NCBI GenBank assembly: GCA_011620445.1
Contig: WOZB01000270.1
Span: forward strand, 1-11,397
Source: Anaerolineaceae bacterium
GTDB taxonomy: Bacteria > Chloroflexota > Anaerolineae > Anaerolineales > Anaerolineaceae
Reading direction: 5' to 3'
Length of the DNA: 11,397 bases
A program made the translations under genes and the position numbers. How positions within the stretch are numbered: the first letter of the stretch is position 1; the number at the start of each line of letters is the position of its first letter. Positions 1 to 5,561 of the stretch are shown in pieces. The notes under the pieces were generated by a model. The model ran no database searches and was not told the origin of the DNA. It was given only the letters and a program-made list of their open reading frames with translations.

Positions 1-1354
1 TTGATCAAGGCTGTATCGCCCTCATGCAGGCAAGTCTTTAGGTAAGCGCTGGCTGAAGTTGTGTCAGCGAACCAATGTATTTTGCTGACAGGAAATTCGT
101 TGGAGAGAGCTGCCTCACGCGTCGTCAAACTGCGCGGCCCAACCAGTACCAGTTCATCAGCCACCTCAGAAGCCCGTAAACCCACGCGTTGGTGGCCTTC
201 AGCCTCATACTGCCCAAGTTCCAGCATATCGCCAAGAACAGCCACTTTTCGGCCGCTCAATTCATTCAGAAGGTTCAAGGCGGCCATCGTGGAATCTGGT
301 GAGGCGTTGTAAGAGTCGTCGATAATCACAGCACCGGTGGCTGATTTGGTCGTTACGATGCGCACGCGCACCGGGGTATTTTTGAGAGCATAAAAGATCC
401 AGTCCCACGAAATTCCCATGGTCAGGGCAACTGCCACTGTGCGTAACATCGTGTAGATTGAATGCGCGCCGATGAGCGGGGCGGTGAGATAGTTGACCTC
501 ATCCCCGTAGTGCATGCGGCAGCGGATGCCTTCCAGCCCGTTGCTTTCGATTTCGTCTGCCCAAAGGTCAGCCTTGGGGTTTAGGCCATAATAAAACACA
601 CGCGCGGAGGTCTGGTTAGCCATCCTGAGCACGCGCTCGTCGTCATAATTGAGAATGGCAACACCAGTTGGAGCAGGGGCAGGGCTTGCACCAATTCTGC
701 TTTGCCGCTGGCGATGCTTTCAATGGATCCTGCCCTTTCGGCATGGACCGTGCCAACATTGGTAATAACCCCGATCTGGGGTTTGGCAAGATCGCAAAGC
801 AGCTTGATCTCACCAGGTTGATAGAAACCCATCTCCAGAACAGCCACTTCATCATCTTTTTCAAGCCGCAGCAGGGTCAGGGGCAGGCCGATTTCATTGT
901 TTTGGTTGCCGCGGGTCGCCAGAGTCTTGAAGCGGTGCATGAGAACGGAAGCAATCAGGTCCTTGGTGGAAGACTTGCCCACACTGCCTGTGATACCAAT
1001 CACCTTGAGGTCAAAGAGGCAGCGGTAATAGCCGGCAACTTTTTGCAGGGCTTTCACTGTGTCATCGACGCGCAGGCTGTATGGGGTAGACTCCGGCAGC
1101 ACAAAATCGGCCTGGCGCAGATCAACAATTGGGTACTCACTCTCAATTTCACGGTCAATCAGAGCCAATGCAGCTCCATTTGAAAAAGCCTGCTCAACGA
1201 AATTGTGACCATCCGTGTTTTCGCCTTCGATGGCAATGAAGAGGTCTCCCGCTTTTACTTCGCGCGAGTCGATGCTGACATTTGAAATCTGCAGAGCTTT
1301 GATCTCGGCCAGGTTTGAGCTTAGTGCGCGGATGATGTGGGTGAGGTTCAGCAT
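1..1354 (-). CDS. murF: UDP-N-acetylmuramoyl-tripeptide--D-alanyl-D-alanine ligase (MurF), frameshifted, 3' end beyond window
   Basis: MurF is the cytoplasmic ATP-dependent ligase that adds D-Ala-D-Ala to the UDP-MurNAc-tripeptide, the last cytoplasmic peptide step of peptidoglycan synthesis. The first 226 codons show a Mur N-terminal domain, an ATP-binding loop GITGSVGKSS at residues 120-129, GNQNNEIGLPLTLL at about 149-162 and VLEMG at 172-176. The frame then breaks: an ALPP reading needs five C where there are four (plus-strand G676-679). In the shifted frame the protein resumes with APTGVAILNYDDERVL and continues with no stop to base 1. That part includes the Mur ligase signature DDSYNASPDST and the C-terminal VLGDMLELG. 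The restored product is about 451 residues at the edge, so only a short tail should be missing. GGGAG precedes the ATG at 1354, one base after the ftsI stop. As written, the product would stop after 257 residues, lacking most of the central and C-terminal domains. It is either a real pseudogene or a sequence error. Confidence 0.9.
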
Positions 1355-1355
1355 T

Positions 1356-3155
1356 TTACTCTCCCAGGCTGCTGGCAGAATTCTGCCCGTTGGCCTGCAT
1401 GCGGATATTATCTGGCGGGATGCCCATCAAAACGACCAGGTTGCGGACGGTATCAGCGAAGACTGGGGCAGCGACTATGGAAGCCCATTGAGAAATTTCA
1501 GGCCTTTCCAACCAAACATAAACCAGGAACTCAGGGTCGTCTGCCGGGCCCCATCCAACAAATGAAGCGTTGGTTTCCGAGGTGGTATAGCCAAATTCTG
1601 TGGCGATGGACCCTGTTCCGGTTTTGCCTGCCAAAGTGTAACCTTCTACCAGGGCATCGGAAGCTTCACTTTCCAACGAGGTCACAAGCATATCGGTTAA
1701 AGTTCGGGCAGTTTCCGCTTTGATAGGGGTGCCCACGAGTACAGGTTTAATTTCCATTTGTTTGCCGTCGATCATCAAGGATTTGACCACGTGCGGTGCG
1801 TACATCTTGCCTTCATTGGCAACTGCTCCTATGGCCATCGCCATCTGGATGGGAGTGACTGAGATGCCCTGTCCAAATGAGTTCGTGGCAAGATCCACTT
1901 CGTACCACTGGTTATCACCCGGCAGTTTGAGCGGCCAATGCTGTTCGCCTGCCAGGTCTATACCTGTATTACGGTCGAAGCCAAACGCCTTGATATAGTC
2001 ATAAAAACGATCAGCGCCCAATTGTACGGCAATCCAGGTAAGGCATACATTTAGCGAGTGCTGCAAGCAGCCTGTCATGTCCTGAAGGCCCCATGCGCCG
2101 TAATCCCAGTTGTTAATGGTATAGCCGCCGATGTCGTAACTGCCGGTATCCATGAATGTGGTCTGCGGGGTGACCGCGCCAGCATCCAGGGCAGCTGCCA
2201 TCGTAATGACTTTGAAGACGGAACCGGATTCATAAGTCTGGCTGACGGCACGGTTGAACGGTGTGGTGCCAGGGAACACACTGGCATAGGTCCAGTATTG
2301 GTTGGGATCCAGGCGGGGCGTCGTAGCCATGGCAAGAACTTCGCCATTCTTGGGATTGTAGACCACGATTGTGCCCGATTTGGCTTTGGACCAACGCAGG
2401 GCATCTTCGAGCTGTTTCTCAACCATGGCCTGGATTTCTTTGTTGATCGTCAGGACGACACTCGCCCCGGGGGGAACCTCCAGCAGGTTTTGTACCTTTT
2501 GGGGGTCAAACTCGGTATAGACTGCTTTCGGGGTTCCGGCCAGCAACTGGTTGTAATTTTCTTCAACACCAAAAAAACCTGCGCCTTTGGTGCGGTCGAG
2601 GTAACTATAAAAACCGAGAATGTTGGAAGCTAAGTCGCCTTCAGGATAAGAGCGCTTGTTGTGGGGCGTCCACATCAGGCCGTCCAGGCGGGGGCGAATC
2701 TCGCCCTTCGCCAATTCGCGGGTTTTGTAGTCTTCTTCGATGATTTCAAGCTGCCTGATTTCATCCTTGGTAGCAAAACCTGAAAGGGTGATATATTGTG
2801 GGCTTCCCTCGGCATCAGGGTCGATGGAGGCATATTCCAGGGTCTTGGCATAATCCAGTTTCAGTACATCGGCAGCAACCTTGGCTAAAGTTTCAGGTTG
2901 ACGAACGCTGGGCAGGTCGATACCGACCTCATAGATTATTTCATTGCCGGCCAAAAGGTCGCCATTGGCATCGTAGATATTGCCGCGGTCCGGGTAAACC
3001 ACCTGGTTGACGCCCATGTAATTTTCGGCGACATCCAAAATGGCTTTACTGGCAGGCATGTTTTGGATACGTACCATCTGCAAGACGATTGCCAGGCCGA
3101 TAAGGCTGAATAAAACACCGATGAATTTGAAGCGGCCTACCTTACGTTCCATCAT
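1356..3155 (-). CDS. ftsI: Class B penicillin-binding protein, septal transpeptidase (FtsI/PBP2 type)
   Basis: This is a peptidoglycan D,D-transpeptidase that cross-links septal wall outside the membrane, normally together with FtsW and FtsL. From ATG 3155 it has 599 residues. A short cytoplasmic start (MMERKVGRFKF) leads into one transmembrane segment at about residues 11-28. A PBP dimerisation region follows (YPDRGNIYDANGDLLAGN near 64-81), then the penicillin-binding transpeptidase domain. All three active-site motifs are present: SVFK with nucleophile Ser312, SLN at 367-369 and KTGT at 511-514. There is no PASTA domain. A longer reading from 3206 would add 17 residues but lies inside ftsL, so I prefer 3155 (or the adjacent ATG at 3152). 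There the start overlaps the ftsL stop as ATGA, with AGGTG seven bases upstream. The length is usual for the family. Its position between ftsL and murF supports FtsI over the elongation PBP2. Confidence 0.93.
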   Translation of the reverse strand: MMERKVGRFKFIGVLFSLIGLAIVLQMVRIQNMPASKAILDVAENYMGVNQVVYPDRGNIYDANGDLLAGNEIIYEVGIDLPSVRQPETLAKVAADVLKLDYAKTLEYASIDPDAEGSPQYITLSGFATKDEIRQLEIIEEDYKTRELAKGEIRPRLDGLMWTPHNKRSYPEGDLASNILGFYSYLDRTKGAGFFGVEENYNQLLAGTPKAVYTEFDPQKVQNLLEVPPGASVVLTINKEIQAMVEKQLEDALRWSKAKSGTIVVYNPKNGEVLAMATTPRLDPNQYWTYASVFPGTTPFNRAVSQTYESGSVFKVITMAAALDAGAVTPQTTFMDTGSYDIGGYTINNWDYGAWGLQDMTGCLQHSLNVCLTWIAVQLGADRFYDYIKAFGFDRNTGIDLAGEQHWPLKLPGDNQWYEVDLATNSFGQGISVTPIQMAMAIGAVANEGKMYAPHVVKSLMIDGKQMEIKPVLVGTPIKAETARTLTDMLVTSLESEASDALVEGYTLAGKTGTGSIATEFGYTTSETNASFVGWGPADDPEFLVYVWLERPEISQWASIVAAPVFADTVRNLVVLMGIPPDNIRMQANGQNSASSLGE

Positions 3156-3634
3156 GGCCGCACCTGCTCCATGGTCAGCTGCGCATTGATCTTTTCCTGG
3201 AACCACTCCACCAGCGTGCTGGTGTATTCCGGCAGGATTTCTGGATAATTGCTCGACTGAACCTGTTTGGTCGTGCTGGGGTTAAACGCTGTGAGGCCCT
3301 GGTAACCCGGAACTTGGACGTAAAGACCCTCAGCTGGGTCCATTAACTGCATGCCGAGCTCCTTCGAGCGGGCATACATGGATTTAGCGGAAGAAATTTG
3401 AGCGAGCTCGGTTTGCATATCATTGATTGTCAATTTCATGCTTTCCACGCGGCTATCCAGCATTTGTACCTGGCGCCCCGTGGTGGCAGTGCGGCCGCTG
3501 ATGGAAAGATAGAGGCCAGCTACGACAGCTACAGCTAAAAGCACTGCCAGGAAAATGCCAGCATACTGGAGCTGTTGCCGCCAGGGTGCTTGCTTATAGG
3601 CTTGAACGAAATTTTGTTTCATTGCCTTTTCCAT
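3152..3634 (-). CDS. ftsL: FtsL-like division protein: one membrane segment plus coiled coil
   Basis: This is a small bitopic membrane protein in the exact ftsL slot, between rsmH and the class B PBP. FtsL scaffolds the FtsQ/DivIB-FtsL-FtsB/DivIC complex that activates septal synthesis. The reading from ATG 3634 has 160 residues: a basic N-terminus, one hydrophobic segment at about 24-46 (AGIFLAVLLAVAVVAGLYL), then a heptad-like helix at roughly 54-95 (QVQMLDSRVESMKLTINDMQ). About 65 further residues, rich in P, S, T and Y, take it well past the roughly 90-120 residues common for FtsL. Sequence conservation in FtsL is weak, so the name rests on topology and position. Start choice is uncertain. 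ATG 3634 leaves a 16-nt gap to rsmH with AGGTGG 12 bases upstream; ATG 3622 has AAGG very close. The stop overlaps the next start by 4 nt, suggesting translational coupling. Confidence 0.75.
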   Translation of the reverse strand: MEKAMKQNFVQAYKQAPWRQQLQYAGIFLAVLLAVAVVAGLYLSISGRTATTGRQVQMLDSRVESMKLTINDMQTELAQISSAKSMYARSKELGMQLMDPAEGLYVQVPGYQGLTAFNPSTTKQVQSSNYPEILPEYTSTLVEWFQEKINAQLTMEQVRP

Positions 3635-3650
3635 GCAGTTTATGTGCCAC

Positions 3651-4592
3651 CTAGAGCTTTTCTGCCACTCGCAGCTTGGCACTGCGCGAGCGGGGATTTG
3701 CCGATATTTCCTCGTCTGAGGGGGTCATCGGATGCCGGTTGATCAGCCGCAAGCTCGCTTTATGCTCACAGGTGCAGACCGGTTGGTCAGGAGGGCAGAT
3801 GCAATCCACACTTTCACGCTTGAAATACTGTTTGACAATCCTGTCTTCAAGCGAATGGAAGCTGATAATGGCAATTCTTCCTCCGGGGTTTAAATGTGCT
3901 GTTAATTCTGGCAAGGCTTCTTCCAGGGTCTGGAGTTCTGCATTAACCGCGATTCTTAAGGCTTGGAAAGTGCGTGTTGCCGGATCTTGTTTTTCTTTGG
4001 TGTTACCCAGTGCAGAGCGCACAATTTGTGCCAGTTGGGTAGTTGTCTGCACTCTGCCAGCAAGCTTGATGGCCCTGGCAATCCTGCGCGAAGCCCTTTC
4101 TTCACCGTATTTCCAGATGATGTCGGCTAGTTCAGTCTCACTGAGGGATTCAATCAGCTTGGCTGCGCTCGTGCCGCCCGTAGGGTCAAAGCGCATATCC
4201 AGCGGTGCTTCGCCCCTAAATGAAAAGCCACGCGAGGTTTGGTCGAATTGCATGGAAGAAACCCCCAAATCCAGAAGAATCCCATCCACCTTGTCCCAGC
4301 CGATTTTCATCAGGATTTCTGAGACATCGCGGTAAGAACCGTGTATAACCTTGGCCCGCTGGCCGAATTCGGCCAGACGCCTTCGGGTTAGGGTGATAGC
4401 GGTTGGGTCCACATCCAGCGCAATTAGTTCACCGAGGGGTGAAGATGCTTTCAGGATCCCCCATGAATCACCACCAGCCCCGGCAGTGCAATCTAAATAA
4501 CGCTTGGGGCTGGTTGGCGCGAGACTATCTATACATTCCTGGTAAAGTACCGAACGATGGGGTGCGACCAACCCAGCGTCCATAATCATCAT
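3651..4592 (-). CDS. rsmH: 16S rRNA (cytosine(1402)-N(4))-methyltransferase RsmH (MraW)
   Basis: RsmH is the SAM-dependent methyltransferase that modifies C1402 in the decoding centre of 16S rRNA. It is a near-constant passenger of the dcw cluster. The 313-residue product has the usual length. Visible family blocks are HRSVLYQEC at residues 12-20, the SAM-binding LDCTAGAGGDS at 33-43, LIALDVDP at 56-63, DLGVSSMQFDQTSRGFSFR with PLDMRFD, YGEERASRRIARAI, DPATRTFQALRIAVN, IISFHSLEDRIVK and a C-terminal NPRSRSAKLRVAEK. A Cys-rich stretch (CICPPDQPVCTC) sits before the C-terminus, as in many homologues. The SAM loop ends GDS where I recall GHS as usual. The start overlaps the mraZ stop as ATGA. 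Because GGGGAG sits only one base from ATG 4592, the in-frame ATGs at 4589 or 4583 may be the real start. Confidence 0.96.
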   Translation of the reverse strand: MMIMDAGLVAPHRSVLYQECIDSLAPTSPKRYLDCTAGAGGDSWGILKASSPLGELIALDVDPTAITLTRRRLAEFGQRAKVIHGSYRDVSEILMKIGWDKVDGILLDLGVSSMQFDQTSRGFSFRGEAPLDMRFDPTGGTSAAKLIESLSETELADIIWKYGEERASRRIARAIKLAGRVQTTTQLAQIVRSALGNTKEKQDPATRTFQALRIAVNAELQTLEEALPELTAHLNPGGRIAIISFHSLEDRIVKQYFKRESVDCICPPDQPVCTCEHKASLRLINRHPMTPSDEEISANPRSRSAKLRVAEKL

Positions 4593-5032
4593 TCTCCCCG
4601 GGTGGAAATGTCAAAGGCTTCCCAGCGTGAGCTGTTCATGCCAGATTCATTCAGCGCAGCGTTTTGTTCTGCCCAGGTCTTGGCGGACCAGAGTTCGAAG
4701 TAATCGCCGACGCCGACCACCACAACCGAATCTTCAATGCCAGCGACTGCACGGAGATTGGCGGGGATCAGGATGCGACCTGCGGTGTCGTAGGTGACGT
4801 TGGCCGAATTGCTGAATATCTTGCGGCGGAGAGCTCGAGATTCAGCGTTGGTAATTGACAGCTTGCTCAAATTTGTGGCAATTTGTTCAAAATCTCGCTT
4901 GGAATACGCCACCAGGTTGGCTTCAAAACCTTCCGTTACGTAAAGCCCATCGAGAGCTTGTTCACGGAAATTGGCTGGGATGGTCAGCCGACCTTTTGCG
5001 TCCAAGTTGTGTTCAAATTGTCCAAAGAACAT
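4589..5032 (-). CDS. mraZ: Transcriptional regulator MraZ
   Basis: MraZ is the DNA-binding regulator at the head of dcw clusters. It forms a ring of subunits with AbrB-like folds and binds direct repeats in its own promoter. The 147-residue product matches the normal size and has the two characteristic SpoVT-AbrB half repeats: LDAKGRLTIPANFR at residues 10-23 and YDTAGRILIPANLR at 81-94, each with the DxxGR signature. The N-terminal MFFGQFEHNLD is typical. It is the first gene of the minus-strand cluster. AGAGGGA lies about nine bases before ATG 5032, supporting that start. The tandem boxes at 5085-5114 imply autoregulation. It overlaps rsmH by 4 nt. Confidence 0.97.
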   Translation of the reverse strand: MFFGQFEHNLDAKGRLTIPANFREQALDGLYVTEGFEANLVAYSKRDFEQIATNLSKLSITNAESRALRRKIFSNSANVTYDTAGRILIPANLRAVAGIEDSVVVVGVGDYFELWSAKTWAEQNAALNESGMNSSRWEAFDISTRGE

Positions 5033-5084
5033 CTGTTCTAATCCCTCTTTAATCGGCGAAGCGCCCTCTTGAGCGCTCCTTTCT
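5033..5084 (-). other. 5' leader of mraZ with small inverted repeats
   Basis: Between the MraZ boxes and the mraZ start, the minus strand has AGCGC...GCGCT arms (5-bp stem, 8-nt loop; about 5062-5079). There is also an overlapping GGCG-CTT-CGCC (5055-5065), which could not form at the same time. The ribosome-binding AGAGGGA follows. The stems are short and no U-tract follows, so this is not a terminator. A role in leader folding is only a possibility. Confidence 0.3.
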
Positions 5085-5114
5085 TGACACTTTATGACAC
5101 TTTATGACACTTTA
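5085..5114 (-). promoter_or_regulatory. MraZ operator: three tandem 10-bp boxes
   Basis: Three exact copies of TAAAGTGTCA (minus strand) occupy 5105-5114, 5095-5104 and 5085-5094 with no spacer, giving a 10-bp period, one helical turn. The next 10 bases upstream (5115-5124, TATAATGTTG) match at 6 of 10 positions and contain the -10 box, possibly a degenerate fourth copy. The AAAGTGT core with 10-bp spacing agrees with the MraZ box described in Mycoplasma (AAAGTG[T/G] N3 repeats) and with the 10-bp spacing of E. coli MraZ sites. Location just downstream of the -10 suggests autorepression. Confidence 0.85.
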
Positions 5115-5118
5115 CAAC

Positions 5119-5146
5119 ATTATAACGGAAATCTACGGGAACGCAA
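5119..5146 (-). promoter_or_regulatory. Promoter of the mraZ-rsmH-ftsL-ftsI-murF cluster
   Basis: On the minus strand, a perfect -10 hexamer TATAAT (5124 down to 5119) follows a weak -35, TTGCGT (5146 down to 5141), with a 16-bp spacer. Transcription would begin near 5112, about 80 nt before mraZ, so the tandem MraZ boxes lie over the start site and early transcript. This is read by eye from consensus; no start-site data are available. Confidence 0.65.
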
Positions 5147-5480
5147 GGGTTTGGCATGGCTTTTGCAGAGCAATTTCCATTTATTAACCAGGGCAAATGC
5201 ATATAGGAAGGCATTAACCCCCTTGAACCTTGCATCCGGCAAACAGAGGCTGTAATTTTGTTTAAAAACTAGCTTATTCTGCATGGTTGGGATACCAGGA
5301 AAAGAAGTCATACAATGGCGTGAATTTCGCCCGTTTTGACGCACCGGAGCGCTTAGCCTCTGTCAATTGTGAATCACCAAAATCAGTGATTGCTTTGATT
5401 GCATTCCATGAATGGCCTGGCTAACAGGTAAGGAGCTTCAAAATTGAGCTTTCACATGCATTTACGCAACCCCAGGCTTG
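5147..5480. other. Divergent intergenic region, no gene seen
   Basis: I see no credible gene here. The only reading of any length is a 74-codon minus-strand frame at 5120-5344 with no recognisable protein features; it overlaps the mraZ promoter. Two short inverted repeats are present: AATCAC / GTGATT (5372-5377 and 5386-5391, 8-nt loop) and CATTC-CAT-GAATG (5402-5414). Neither has a U-tract. Either could be an operator or chance. A small RNA cannot be excluded by eye. Confidence 0.5.
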
Positions 5481-5525
5481 TCGCTAAAAAACGCATCGCT
5501 AAAAAACGCATCGCTAAAAAACGCA
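5481..5525 (+). repeat. Three perfect tandem 15-bp repeats upstream of the kinase gene
   Basis: TCGCTAAAAAACGCA is repeated three times with no mismatch (5481-5495, 5496-5510, 5511-5525). Each unit carries an A6 tract. The array ends 23 bp before the kinase -10 box, covering the UP-element/activator region. If read from a TTG at 5478 it would encode SLKNA three times in frame with the kinase, but that start has no ribosome-binding site. A regulatory array or replication-slippage repeat is more likely than coding sequence. Confidence 0.85.
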
Positions 5526-5548
5526 GGAAACCACCCCCTCAATTGCAT

Positions 5549-5554
5549 TATAAT
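5549..5554 (+). promoter_or_regulatory. -10 box of the kinase-rpe promoter, probably leaderless
   Basis: A perfect TATAAT sits 7 bp before the ATG at 5562, so transcription should begin at or within a base of the start codon. No Shine-Dalgarno sequence lies upstream of that ATG, consistent with a leaderless mRNA. No good -35 is seen 16-18 bp upstream (GGAAAC at 5526-5531), so an activator or the adjacent A-tract repeats may compensate. Confidence 0.6.
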
Positions 5555-5561
5555 TTGGCCA

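Noticed and set aside
668..1183. 171-codon plus-strand frame inside murF
   Set aside because: It is antisense to clearly conserved MurF sequence and shows no domain or start signal.
2058..2633. 191-codon plus-strand frame inside the PBP gene
   Set aside because: It is antisense to the transpeptidase domain with all catalytic motifs; a compositional shadow.
3155..3206. Upstream start adding 17 residues to the PBP
   Set aside because: It lies within ftsL, puts a non-basic, non-family segment before the membrane anchor, and the ATGA overlap at 3155 has a ribosome-binding site.
5085..5114. Short CRISPR-like direct repeats
   Set aside because: The 10-bp units are tandem with no spacers; they fit MraZ boxes and not a CRISPR array.
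5120..5344. 74-codon minus-strand reading frame upstream of mraZ
   Set aside because: It has no protein features or ribosome-binding site and runs over the mraZ promoter; best read as chance.
5372..5391. Inverted repeat AATCAC / GTGATT as a terminator or phage attachment site
   Set aside because: It is only a 6-bp stem with no U-tract, and no integrase or mobile gene is nearby.
5478..5561. TTG start giving the kinase a 28-residue N-terminal extension with three SLKNA repeats
   Set aside because: There is no Shine-Dalgarno, the -10 box lies inside the extension, and the kinase fold begins right after ATG 5562.
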